Positions 10,704 to 21,330 of a stretch of 64,000 nucleotides of DNA are shown here, one piece after another (position 1 is the stretch's first letter; every line of letters begins with the position of its first letter). The stretch comes from Fennellomyces sp. T-0311 (Eukaryota; Mucoromycota; Mucoromycetes; Mucorales; Lichtheimiaceae). The notes beneath the pieces were generated by a model. It saw nothing but the letters and a program-made list of their open reading frames with translations, was not told the origin of the DNA and searched no databases. Position numbers and translations under genes: made by a program. The stretch lies in the NCBI GenBank assembly GCA_025266875.1, contig JALLLT010000009.1:434001-498000 (forward strand). The letters run 5' to 3'.

Positions 10704-11947
10704 CTACACCGAAGGGATTTCCATGTTGGGATTGATTTGATATGGGTCTAGGGGATTTCTCCTGAACGCGAGCGGTGTGTTGTCCTTTGAAATAGCGATG
10801 GACAGCCCTCTGATTGCGATGTTAAAGGCCGCGGCGTCATCTCTTCCATAGGTACTGTTTCGATGGCAAGGGCAACGGATGTTCGTACACCTCAGTGCGC
10901 CATTTACTGTCTTCAGTTCGCCTTCTCGACGGTACTTATGCAGCTTCATTGAGCTCAAGCATACGGGACATGTTTTACTTGAGTAGTCCTCCGAGATGGT
11001 CACCATAATATCTTCATCTGGGGCATCTATTCCTTGACCCAGCGCGGTCAGATTCGCTCTCCTGTGGTCTTTGATGCGCGAGTTTATTGGCCGGTACGAG
11101 ACTAGCAACCATAGCAAAATGTTAGCAGACAGAGTATTACTGGTGCCATTTGTTTACCATTGAACGTAATTGTGGCTCCTTCTCGCCAAGCACTAGTCAA
11201 CTTGCGATGGTATGTGACACCTCGTATTTCACGTGTTCTTTTTTCTTTTGAACGTTTCTTAGTATCATCAATTTGTCACGTTCTCCTACGACTCCTGTTG
11301 GCAGAATGGGCGTTATCAAGGCGTGCGGCGTGTAGGTGGCGGGCTGTATATCGTTTCCCTTTTGTAGGTCGCAGCGGGTTGGTTGTCGTACTTCCAGACG
11401 CATGGCTAGCAACTTTTACATAGGCATCTTGGAGTGTGAGTGTTGAAATCGTGGCCGCTGGCACGAGCCCTGGGTCAACGCCCCCAGTGTTCATAGGCGA
11501 GCCGTTGTGTAATGCATGTTTGATCCGCTCTTTAGCAGCTGCCTAAGAGTTCCACAGATGCCTTTCAGTTTATCTGAGAAAGTCTCGCACGTATTTTCTT
11601 ACCATTTCTTTCGAAACTTCCTGAAATTTGTCAGTAAACCCTCGGGCTGCACGGTTGGTATCATATAGATTCGCTCGCGCTTTCTTAAGCTCTTTCTCCT
11701 GTTTCCCGATCGTCTGCTCCAGATCTGCAACTGCCACTCATGCAGACTTCAGCCTTCCATACAACCTGTAGTCCCATACTGGCGCCGGCTTTTGTTGCCG
11801 TAATAGTCGGTGCTCATGCCCAAGGTCCGCTCGCTCCTTTTCCGCCTTTGGCAGGTTTCGACGCATAGCTGTCAGTTCACCTGAAAGCTTATTGATATTT
11901 GCTTCCAGCTTCTGTGCCTGGTTCGTCAAGTGGTTTTGAAATCTTCC
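10704..11947 (-). pseudogene. Fanzor/TnpB-like relic: C-terminal zinc ribbon and RuvC-III, with degenerate coiled-coil upstream
   Basis: The last exon (11101-10704) encodes a TnpB/OrfB-type C-terminus: SSKTCPVCLSSMK, then LRCTNIRCPC (a four-cysteine zinc ribbon), then YGRDDAAAFNIAIRGL, which matches the RuvC-III motif with its Asp followed by AxNI. It splices in phase to 11278-11158, whose frame is broken by a TGA at 11276-11278. A further in-phase intron (about 11603-11545) leads to a Lys/Glu/Leu coiled coil (ADLEQTIGKQEKELKKARAN), with another in-frame TGA near 11737. RuvC-I and RuvC-II were not found. Fanzors are eukaryotic RNA-guided nucleases related to TnpB. This looks like a decayed or truncated member; whether the coiled coil belongs to it is inference. 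Confidence 0.65.
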
Positions 11948-12260
11948 TGCGCTTGGGGACCTGGGTGGGCTTGGCTTTCAAAGTCGCCTTCCTTTTCTTG
12001 GATCGGGAGGCCTTTTTGGCGCTGCCTTTCTTGGATCCTTTGGCCTTCTTGGGACTCTTCGCCTTGGCCTTCCCTTTGCGGCCTTTGATTTTACCCTTAG
12101 ATCCTTTAGTCTTTCTGCTGTCGACCGGTATGTGGTGGGCTTTCGAGAATAGTGTGAATGGAGTGGACGAAAGAGAGAGGAGGATGGTAAAGCTGTGTTT
12201 TTCCCACCCTCTTGTTTTCTTCGCTGCAACTCTGACACAACTTTCTGGCGTCCATTCTCA
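11945..12260 (-). other. Lys-rich basic coding-like stretch upstream of the Fanzor-like relic
   Basis: One minus-strand frame reads a long basic run (KGSKGKIKGRKGKAKAKSPK and more) between about 12124 and 11940. A possible beginning at about 12256 reads MDARKLCQSCSEENKR. The basic run is out of frame with the coiled coil downstream, so if it was one gene it is frameshifted. It may be a basic N-terminal domain of the relic or a separate decayed gene. Confidence 0.3.
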
Positions 12261-12299
12261 AATCCAACCCTACAAGGTTTACTTCAGCTGTCAACCGAT

Positions 12300-13651
12300 G
12301 GGATCGTTATACAGTGCGTGCCATTGTCTTCATGCAGCTACCCTTTGCTTGCTTCCAGAATTGACGACTGCCTTTCCATATATCACACCACCTCTGCTCT
12401 TTTCGTATCAGCGCTACCCCATGATGTCATGTATACGCAACAGCATCCGGTACCCCACATAACAGCTTACCACCGCTTTCCATTGATTGATTGAAACTTT
12501 TCTATCAACAGTCCCTATCATTTCCTTTTCTATGCAAGAAAAGTCATATCTCCTACCGCAGCTGGCCAATAGCTTTTGCGGTGCAGCACAATAGAGAATA
12601 GCGACATGGATGAACGAGAAACTCACTAGCTCATACGAAGACTCCATTCAACGATTTCCTCATCTGGCTTGATCTCAGTGATACAGATTCATCGACTCCA
12701 CCCAGCCAGCACTTTCGAGAACGGACTCCCACGCTCTCTTTCTTTCCTCTTGTTCACCAGATTCACCAAACTTTCACTCTTAATTTTAACCTCTGGCGCA
12801 TGGGTTTTTTTCTCTACTCTCATCGAGATCGGGGAGAGCGGGAATGCGAATAGCGATGCGCTTCAAGTCATATTACTTTTGTAAAACGATAATAAAATAT
12901 TGTTTGATCCAGACAGTTTGTAAACTGTACACGATGGTTACCAGACGATGCACTGCTCTCCCAGCTGATCCCGCACCTACCTCACAGCCGCACTAGCTGC
13001 TATGATCAACTTCACAAAACCGATCTATGGCAGCGCCTGCACCACAGACTGGCCCTGACAATCTTAGTCATGCAATAAATTAAAGGGAAAAAAGGGATAT
13101 GTCAAACGATATGCGTTGCTTTTTCCTCTGAAAAATTGACACATAATTACTTCTCTTCTAAATACAGAGATGTCACGCTTTTTAATGAAGCATTTACAAA
13201 ACTTATAACAGGAAGGTCATTTTCATTAGCATTCTAATCGTGTACCAATGAATTTAATGACGCTAATGGTGCAGAAACGTAAAAATTTGTGCTCTTGTTT
13301 ATATTAATCTTCCTATTACATTGCTTTTTTACGGTAATCTTTTTCAACATTCCTCACTTCACATTGGCCGTTTTTTATATCCACTGAAACAGCGTAGCAT
13401 TTTCTAAATTTATTCTTCTTCCCAAATCATAAATGCTACATACACCCCTTCGTTTCATTAGAGATCATAACCTCTTTTTTTTGCCTCTGTTTTTTTGCCT
13501 CTATTTTGTTAGCATGGCAACCAAAAGCGTGACAGACACCCAGCCAGCCGTATCGACCAATCCCTAAAGCCTTTTCAAACTCCGTTAGAACGCCTAAAAA
13601 GGTATTTGTTAAGCACTCAACTACTTGGCTTATCTTCTTTAGTATTTAGCT
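12300..13651. other. AT-rich intergenic region within the array
   Basis: About 1.35 kb without a supported gene. I found neither family remnants nor clear terminal repeats that could mark the edge of an insertion. The last 250 bp are T-rich and form the promoter side of array copy 4. Confidence 0.35.
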
Positions 13652-14284
13652 ATGTACACCGTTGACTACACAAGACAGTTAAAGATATTGGAGGATCTCG
13701 ACAAGAGTTTCCCTTCTGGACACCACCTCGATCCAGCATACTTCATACCTTTGGAATGTCCGCCCAAGCATCGAGCATTAGCCTTACGCGACAGACCTTC
13801 TCAAAAGCATACTCAAGACCATTTTTTCGAAACAGTTACCGTTGCACCAGACCATCCCATGTTCACGTCAGGAAGGTCTTTGATTTCACCCATGTCCAAA
13901 GCAATTGGTATTCCATTGATCGTGTATCTGGAAGCCCCTTTGGCGCATCCATTCATGCACCAAGAATATCCGGAGTATGTGAATCATGCGGTTACGTCTC
14001 TTTTGGCCAAACCCAGAACTGGAGAACCAAACTTTGAGCATCGTGAGGGCCTAGGCACAGCTTTGGTTGCGCGGCTTGACCATCAGCCATTTTCAATTGG
14101 TCTTTTGACAACGATCCATGCGTATGTCACAATGTTGGAGAATGAACGGTATAAAGCTATTGATGAATCAAAATATGTCCAAGTGGAATATACAATTACA
14201 CCTAGCGACTTTGCCGAATTTTCACGAAAGTTTATCAGCAACACCAGAATGAGCTTTCATAAGGAATGGGACATCGAGCTTTAG
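13652..14284 (+). CDS. Tandem-array family, copy 4 (intact, 210 aa), unknown function
   Basis: Intronless, 210 residues, starting MYTVDYTRQLKILEDL. Family blocks are complete: TQDHFFETVTVAPDHPMFTS, SLISPMSKAIGIPLIVYLEA, GLGTALVARLDHQPFSIGLL, and ITPSDFAEFSRKFI. It shares the MYTVDY start with copy 7 (16298-16975), suggesting those two are closer to each other than to copies 3 and 8. No targeting signal is visible. The nearest upstream gene is the Fanzor-like relic on the other strand. Confidence 0.8.
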   Translation: MYTVDYTRQLKILEDLDKSFPSGHHLDPAYFIPLECPPKHRALALRDRPSQKHTQDHFFETVTVAPDHPMFTSGRSLISPMSKAIGIPLIVYLEAPLAHPFMHQEYPEYVNHAVTSLLAKPRTGEPNFEHREGLGTALVARLDHQPFSIGLLTTIHAYVTMLENERYKAIDESKYVQVEYTITPSDFAEFSRKFISNTRMSFHKEWDIEL

Positions 14285-14539
14285 CTGACATTTTTTTTAC
14301 ACCTTTGCTTCATATTCAACGTTAAATCGAAGTGTACTTTCATATGGAAGAGTATGTTTATGTGACTTTTTCTCTACGTAATAAACTTTGTGGACAAAAA
14401 GTATCGAATGAAACAATTTAAGTTTTCAGTAAATTTATGACGATAAGGATGTCCGCTGACGAGCAACCTGACATTTTCTCGTTACGTATAAAAATAACTG
14501 GAATGATGTCAACTATTTATAATGCTTCTTCTTTCTTGG

Positions 14540-15125
14540 TTCCCACTTGAAACGGTGGAAGATTATCCGTTAGGACAGCTCCGCATTTTTGTCAGGCCAT
14601 ACGCACGTTTATCTCACATGATAGACCCGCTGACAAACTTGCCCAACATCACTTTTTGAAAGAGTTGTGTTCGAGCCATATCACCTTATTTTCATCTCAC
14701 GAAGGTTCGGAGGTCTCTCCGGTCTTTCAAGAGGTCGGTGCTTATTCGACTGACTATACTAGTACCGGAGCGTGCCCCAATTTAATCCCAAAACTCTCCA
14801 AGATTACTTAAACCCTGTATCTATCTCTATATAACGTTGCGGAAACGAGGAGCAAATTAGAAAATACGAAATATCGATATGGTTTCTGGGGCACAAGAGG
14901 TTATTAGGTTGCACGTCTGAATTACAAAATAGTTTTCGATTAGATCTTTGACAGCAATCATTGCGTAATACGCCGCGATATAGATGGATAAGCGATATGG
15001 CTGTCCTAACGCAGGCAACCGAACCGTATATACAAAAATATGATGGTACCCAGCAAATTTAAAGAGTTTACACGCAAATGTGTTGATGAGAACAAGAAAG
15101 GGTTTTACATCAATTGAGATATTGA
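14540..15125 (+). pseudogene. Tandem-array family, copy 5 (heavily decayed)
   Basis: Scattered blocks are recognisable in shifting frames: a CQ.I-like block and HHF near 14580-14660, a GI-PL block near 14740, and near 15030-15115 remnants of the terminal DF..F.RK..D block (SKFKEFTRKCVDENKKGF-like). Multiple stops interrupt. It sits at the spacing expected for one array unit between copies 4 and 6. Confidence 0.55.
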
Positions 15126-15436
15126 ATTGCTACTGTAGCAATTACTTTTTTTTGGCGCTTTTGTAAAGCATTTGGTACCTAGCACATGTGGATATAAACC
15201 TAATCATCTGGCTTGGTGGCAGACGAGGTTGGTGAAAAAATAATTAATAAGTGATTTATTTCCTTGCAGTAGCAACATTTACTTTTACATTTCTAACTTG
15301 ATTACAACTTGAAGCAACCCTTCAATCACTTTCGCATATGTAAAAGCTAAATTGATAAGCTTTTGGTTTCTAACTATCCTTTCCTTCATACATATCAAGT
15401 ACGCATACCATTGTCTACTCGTTTCGGTTCAGGAGA

Positions 15437-16040
15437 ATGGAAGACTTTAAGCGTCGCTCCCTTGCTGAAGAACCCGATCAGGATAGGTTTATACCACTGG
15501 ACCATCCACCCAAGGAGTCTGGACCACATCCCTGCCAGTCCATCCGAGCGATCAGCGTGGGTGATAGACTAGTAGGAAAACTCACTCGAGATGACATTTT
15601 TCAGACAGTTACAACCCCAGCAGATCATCCCATATTCACTTCAAGATGGTCTATGATCTCGCCCAATCTCGCGAAAGATCGGTATTTCATTGACTATTTA
15701 TCAGGAAGCACCACTATCACGTCCACTGGTACATCCCAACTGTGTTGAATACACGGATGAGACAATCACGTTTCTGTTGATCAAATTTAAGCATGGTTTA
15801 GCAAATTTGGAACACCAGGATGACTTCGGCACAGACTTGGCTGCATGGCTTGGTCATCAGCTACTTACAGTCGACCTATTAACAACAATGCATGCGTATG
15901 TTAGTATGTTGCTCGAAGAGTATCGCGGCTATGAAGACAAAAAGGATTTCGTAATGAAAAGTACAATTGCACCTGGAGACTTTACCAAGTTTGCGCGCAA
16001 GTTTTTCGGCCATGTCAAAAAGACCTCTGACAGCAGCTAG
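15437..16040 (+). pseudogene. Tandem-array family, copy 6 (single frameshift)
   Basis: The frame from ATG 15437 carries the N-terminal blocks through ADHPIFTSRWSMIS, then shifts by one base at about 15660-15664 (a CCC run). The other frame continues with ISRKIGISLTIYQEAPL, GLANLEHQDDFGTDLAAWLG and APGDFTKFARKFF to a TAG at 16038-16040. Apart from one extra base the gene is nearly whole, but the core GLGTALVARLD block has diverged to DFGTDLAAWLG, so selection may already be relaxed. A sequencing error remains possible. Confidence 0.75.
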
Positions 16041-16297
16041 GATTTAAGCTTAAGCTGGTAGCGGTCTTGATGACTTTTGTGAAAGGCTTGAAATGTTTGA
16101 AATAAAGTATAAGCTTATATAAACTGAAACACACGGTACTTCTTCTGATGGGCTTTATTAAGTAAGTCGAGTGACATTTCGTCCTACTTGGTATTCAAGT
16201 TTACAACAGCATGAAACAGGTTATTTAATCAGTTTCACTCAAATAAAAAATGCTATTGATAAACTGCTGGCTACTTGGCTTCTTTTCTTACTCAAAC

Positions 16298-16975
16298 ATG
16301 TATACTGTTGACTATAGGAAAGTGTTGAAGTGGTTGGTTGATATTAACAGCGGTCTCTCCGGTGAAGGGAAGCTCGATCAGGAGTATTTTACACCGTTGG
16401 ATCATCTGCCGAAAAAGCCAGCACCACACCGTTGTCAGGCCATACGTGTATTCTGCTTGCGTGATAGACCCTCCGAAAAGCAAACTCAGGATCACTTTTT
16501 CAAGACAGTTACGCTTCCACGAGGACATCTAATTTTCACCTCTGGGAGGTCCCTGATATCTCCTTTATCCAAAGCAATTGGAATTCCATTAATGGTATAT
16601 TTGGAAGCGCCATTGGGCCATCCACTTATGCGTTCAGAACGAGATCTTCGGAGCTATGAGAATCAAGCGGTCACTTCTCTTTTGATCAAACTCAGGACTG
16701 GCCACCCGAGTTTCGAACATTATCATGGATTAGGCACAGCCTTGGTTGCTCGACTTGATTACCAGCCGCTTTCGGTTGGACTTTTGATAGCAGTCAATGC
16801 GTACATAACAATGCTGGAGAAAGAAAGGTATAATCCTGACGGTGACATGGGAAACATTCCAGTACAATATGGCGTGCAATATACGATTACACCGAATGAT
16901 TTTGCCGAGTTTTCGCGCAAGTTTATCGACAGAACCAAAAGAAGCTTTCACAACGAATGGGATATCAAGATTTAA
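16298..16975 (+). CDS. Tandem-array family, copy 7 (intact, 225 aa), unknown function
   Basis: Intronless, 225 residues. The ATG at 16298 aligns with the MYTVDY start of copy 4; the upstream in-frame ATG at 16250 would add a hydrophobic 16-residue leader that other copies lack. Blocks present: TQDHFFKTVTLPRGHLIFTS, IGIPLMVYLEAPLGHP, GLGTALVARLDYQPLSVGLL and ITPNDFAEFSRKFID. It is the longest copy because of an insertion of about 12 residues (MGNIPVQYGV) before the C-terminal block. Confidence 0.8.
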   Translation: MYTVDYRKVLKWLVDINSGLSGEGKLDQEYFTPLDHLPKKPAPHRCQAIRVFCLRDRPSEKQTQDHFFKTVTLPRGHLIFTSGRSLISPLSKAIGIPLMVYLEAPLGHPLMRSERDLRSYENQAVTSLLIKLRTGHPSFEHYHGLGTALVARLDYQPLSVGLLIAVNAYITMLEKERYNPDGDMGNIPVQYGVQYTITPNDFAEFSRKFIDRTKRSFHNEWDIKI

Positions 16976-17221
16976 CTGCCAATAAATGACGATAACCATA
17001 TGCAGTTGAGATATGTAGCTTTTACTCTAACCACAATAAACATTGTTGCAGGGTATGATTACAAGACCAAGTAATGAATCCTTTCGAGTGAGACATTTTT
17101 TTCTTGGCTTCAACTTGGCTGAAGCATGAAGCACTTGCTTATCATTTATGCAGTATAAAAATAATTGTAGTCCTTTCGGCTATTTAATATTTCTTTTCAT
17201 TTCTTTATTTGATAATCAATC

Positions 17222-17881
17222 ATGGGTACCGTCGATTTCTCAGGTCGTCTAAAGATGATGGAAGACCTTGCAAAGCATATCCCGGGTATCGAACGCAATC
17301 CAGTTGAGCTCAAACCGCCGAAACTTCTCCCGAAAAAGCGTGCCCCACACCACTGCCAGGCTATACGCGTGTTCGGTGCACGTGATAGGCCCAGCGACAA
17401 ACTCACGCAAGATCACTTTTTCGAAAAGCTTACTGTTCCGCCAGATCACCCCATATTCATGTCTGGAAAGTCTATGATCTCTGAAGTCACTCAAGAGATC
17501 GGAATTCCATTGATAGTCTATCTGGAGGCTCCATTAGCACATCCACTCGTGAGCCCAAACCGCAGTGACTACGTGAACAGAATGATTACGTATCTTTTGA
17601 TCAAACTCAAATCCGGTTTCGCAAATTTGGAGCATCAAGATGGCTTGGGAACAGCTTTGGTTGCACGGCTCGATCATAAACCGCTTTCAGTTGGCCTTCT
17701 GACAACAATCAACGCCTATATCATGATGCTGATGGATACACGTTATGGCAACGGTGCTGAGAGCGACAGTCGTGTACAAAATACAATCACTCCAAAGGAC
17801 TTTGCCAAGTTTGCTCGAAAATTCATTGATGATACCAAGAAAAGCTTTGACAGAAGCTGGAATGATGTTGAACTTTACTAG
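17222..17881 (+). CDS. Tandem-array family, copy 8 (intact, 219 aa), unknown function
   Basis: Intronless, 219 residues, starting MGTVDFSGRLKMMEDL. It contains TQDHFFEKLTVPPDHPIFMS, EIGIPLIVYLEAPLAHPLVS, GLGTALVARLDHKPLSVGLL and ITPKDFAKFARKFIDDTKKS. It most resembles copy 3 in the middle (shared FANLEHQDGLGTAL), so gene order in the array does not simply follow relatedness. An AT-rich leader of about 40 bp precedes the ATG. Confidence 0.8.
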   Translation: MGTVDFSGRLKMMEDLAKHIPGIERNPVELKPPKLLPKKRAPHHCQAIRVFGARDRPSDKLTQDHFFEKLTVPPDHPIFMSGKSMISEVTQEIGIPLIVYLEAPLAHPLVSPNRSDYVNRMITYLLIKLKSGFANLEHQDGLGTALVARLDHKPLSVGLLTTINAYIMMLMDTRYGNGAESDSRVQNTITPKDFAKFARKFIDDTKKSFDRSWNDVELY

Positions 17882-18167
17882 TAGCGTTTGCTACTTTGCA
17901 AAATATATGAAATAAAAGGTATACTTTGGTATATATAAAGCTGTAACACACGCATGGATTATGTTCTGGAGAACTTTGTTGCTGACTGAGAAGCTGAGTA
18001 ATGAATTACTACAGGCAAGTTACCATTTTATCTTCGCTTTTATTGATCCTCACCAACTTGACGCAGCATAAATACGATAGGCGATATATCACTTTTAATC
18101 AATATAAAAGTATTTGAGATGCTGTCTACTATTCAATACTCTTTTTTTCTGAGATATTGACATAATA

Positions 18168-18818
18168 ATGGATAGAATTACCGTTGACTATTCGCGCCAC
18201 TTAAAAGCTGTGGAAAACTTTGACCGGCATTTTCCCCTCGGACAGCCAGACCAAGAGGAGTTTATGCCATTTGACCGACCACCCCGGAAGCCATCTCCAC
18301 ATCATTGCCAGTCTATCCACTTGTTTGGTGCACAAGACAGACGTATCCATAAGCATCTTTATGCAAAAGTTACTATCCCACCGGATCATCCTATATTCAC
18401 CTCAGGGAGGTCTTTGATTGCGCCCATTTCTCAGAAGATTGGCATTCCGGTGCTCATCTATCTGGAATCCCCATTAGCACATCCATCTCTACGCTCAAAC
18501 TGCAATGATTACGCGAATTTGATGATCTCAAATCTTTTGGTCAACCCTCGGACTGGTCGCACGAATATAGTGCATCGAGACGGTTTAGGCACAGCTTTAC
18601 TTGCACGCCTTGATTATCAACCACTCTCGATTGAACTTTTGACAATAATCCACGCATATATCACAATGTTGGTGGATGAGCGGTACAACCTTAGCGAATT
18701 AACCGATCATGCTCTTGTACAAAGTACGATCACACCTGACGATTTTACCAAGTTTTCGCGCGAGTTTAATTCCAGTGCCAGAAAGGACTTTCACGTCGTA
18801 TGGGATATGAAATTTTAA
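18168..18818 (+). CDS. Tandem-array family, copy 9 (intact, 216 aa), unknown function
   Basis: Intronless, 216 residues, starting MDRITVDYSRHLKAVENF. Blocks: VTIPPDHPIFTSGRSLIAPI, QKIGIPVLIYLESPLAHPSL, GLGTALLARLDYQPLSIELL and ITPDDFTKFSREFN. It lacks the TQDHFF block, reading HKHLYAKVTI there, so that motif is not strictly required. It is the last copy of the array. Confidence 0.8.
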   Translation: MDRITVDYSRHLKAVENFDRHFPLGQPDQEEFMPFDRPPRKPSPHHCQSIHLFGAQDRRIHKHLYAKVTIPPDHPIFTSGRSLIAPISQKIGIPVLIYLESPLAHPSLRSNCNDYANLMISNLLVNPRTGRTNIVHRDGLGTALLARLDYQPLSIELLTIIHAYITMLVDERYNLSELTDHALVQSTITPDDFTKFSREFNSSARKDFHVVWDMKF

Positions 18819-20179
18819 TTTGCCAGTTGATTTACTTTAAAGTACTTTTATACCGTAGTACTTACTGTTGAATGTATGTTTATATTGCACTGAGATGATG
18901 TGAAATATTCACTTTACGTAATACACTTGCTGGCTACGTAAAGTGATAAGAAGAAACGGCTTGTTCTCAGTAATTTTAATGCTTCGAAAATTTCTTGGTT
19001 TTCAACATGACCGAAACAAGGTACCTTCTTTGCAACACTTATGGGATGTGTACTTACAAATATTCAATAGTGGACACCATTTAAAATTACGTAAATATAG
19101 AAACAGTAAAAGATCATAGAAGCAATCCAAGGATGTGTCATTTTCATGAAAGTGGCAGTCTCAAACAAAATATGATTACCACGCACATCTAATGACTTTA
19201 TTAATAACCCTTTATGCAGCTCATTGACAGACCGACTAAAAAGAGGCTTTAACCTCTCTTGAAATCTCAAATTCTAACCACGGAATACTTTCGCATTAAA
19301 GAAAAGATATGTGTACATACGTATTATTCAAAGTCATCTGCTTCGGTAATTACTATTATCTGCTATTCTGCCTAGCGCTATTTTTAGTTGCTCTTTCATT
19401 CTACATAATATGTGTTAAAGTAGCATTCGCTTCTGTAACTGTAGAAATGCATATGTACATAATAGTGCACGAGTAGAATGTTTAAAGCATTAAAGAAAGT
19501 ATATCTGCATAATCGGACATGATTGCACAGTGCAGTACGGCCAATAACTCCATCTTTAGAAAAAAGGTTTACGAGCAGCTGTTCTTCAAATACAGCGACA
19601 GACATACTTCATTAGACAGCCAACGACGCATGACACATATTGATATTCGATACACCCATACGTGTGCCTAGACTTGATGCAGGGTTTCAGTCGCACATCA
19701 GACAATTTCCCAATACTCAAATTGAATTTATGCATTGAGTGAAACAGAAGAAAGACAGTTGTTTACGATATACTACCAGCAAAAAGTCCTGTAGTGCGTA
19801 GACGACTAACTAGAGGACAGCAACAAATCTTTGCACTAAGCTCATAAAGCAACACCAGTCCATAGACATGAAATAGCAAAGATAGAAAAGATCACCATAT
19901 TCTACTTTACTGCATGGTATCATATAACGAAAGCTATTCTGGGATGACTGGGCTGGTTTAAGATAGTGTACTAAAAGAGTGTAATGACTGAAATATAACA
20001 TATCATTCATCATGGTGCGTATCAAGACCATCCGGGTTGTCTAAAGCAGAAAAGAGGGTTTGAACCCGGTCTCAGGGGGGGCAAGTCATGCCAAATCAGC
20101 GAGGATGACGAATTCAAACTCAAGCGGTGAGTGTACGCGCGTAATCCATTGCGCGGTTCACTTTAACAACGATTCTAAC
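18819..20179. other. AT-rich intergenic region, 1.36 kb
   Basis: No gene, RNA or array remnant could be supported. Small minus-strand frames (19064-19270, 19396-19605, 19810-20031) have no recognisable composition. Confidence 0.35.
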
Positions 20180-21330
20180 ATGGCCACTAAATTCAGTCTG
20201 CCCAAAGGAGGTTTCAGCTTCGATAATTACGCGAGGTACATTGCAAAAAAAAAAAAAACACATGGCAATTGTTCTGAATGATTGCTTACATTCCCTTGCC
20301 ATAGAAACAAAGCGCTCGAGACAAAAGGTGCCCGACCACCAAAGGCCACCAGCACCGGTACCACGATCGTTGGTGTCCTCTTCAAGGTAAATCAACGATG
20401 GACATTCAATCATGGCGGGACCTGTTTGACCAACTCAATGGTAGGATGGTTTGGTTCTAGGCGCTGATACCAGAGCCACAGAAGGACCTATTGTTGCCGA
20501 CAAGAACTGTGAAAAGATCCACTACATTGCTCCCAACATGTAAAGTAGTAGTCCTTTAGCGATGAATTTGAATGGGTTAGAAAGAATGCTTACGCTGTTT
20601 CTGTGGTATATTAGTTACTGCTGTGGTGCGGGTACTGCCGCTGACACGGAATCCACGACGAATCTGATTAGCTCGCAGATTGAACTACACAGCCTCGCGA
20701 CAGGACGAAAGCCTCGTGTTGTGACGGCCATGACAATGCTGAAGCAAATGTTGTTCCGGTAAGGAGAGGGCGAGACAATGGGCTGGGGTAAAAGGGAACG
20801 GATTAGTTAACATGCCAGAATTATTCAGGTATCAGGGACACATTGGAGCCGCATTGGTGCTCGGTGGTTTCGATGCGACGGGGCCCCATCTGTACACCGT
20901 GTACCCCCACGGAAGCACAGATAAACTTCCCTATGTAACCATGGGCTCGGGCTCCCTGGCTGCCATGAGCGTCTTTGAAAGCAGGTGGAAACCCGACATG
21001 ACGGTAATTAGGAGCCCCTCCCCCCAATAGAACTCTAAAGCTTATTCTTTATTTACTAACCTATCATGGTAGCGCGAGGAGGCCATCGAACTGGTCAAGG
21101 ATGCCATTGAGGCCGGTATTTTCAACGACCTTGGCTCCGGTTCCAACGTGGATGTCTGTGTGATTGAGAAGGATTCGACTGACTACCTGAGAAACTACGC
21201 CAAGCCTAATGAGCGCGGCATCAAGGAACAAAGCTACAAATACCCCCGAGGCACCACTGCAGTGTTGAAGGAATCCATTACCAACTTGGTTAATGTCACC
21301 GAAGGCGACGCAATGGACATATCGATGTAA
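20180..21330 (+). CDS. PUP1: 20S proteasome beta subunit, PUP1/PSMB7 (beta 2) type
   Basis: Six exons (20180-20235, 20305-20386, 20445-20539, 20615-20758, 20829-21003, 21073-21330) join in phase to give 269 residues. The propeptide ends before the active-site Thr in [12 protein letters not shown] (the TTIVG threonine). [20 protein letters not shown] and the [13 protein letters not shown] loop are typical of beta 2, which cleaves after basic residues (trypsin-like). The first exon encodes the conserved [16 protein letters not shown] propeptide of this subtype. Length matches yeast Pup1 (about 261) and human PSMB7 (277). Confidence 0.95.

Noticed and set aside
8410..18818. The tandem family as a viral or toxin gene cluster
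   Set aside because: No signal peptide, no toxin or viral motif, and gene structure is that of ordinary single-exon host genes; no support.
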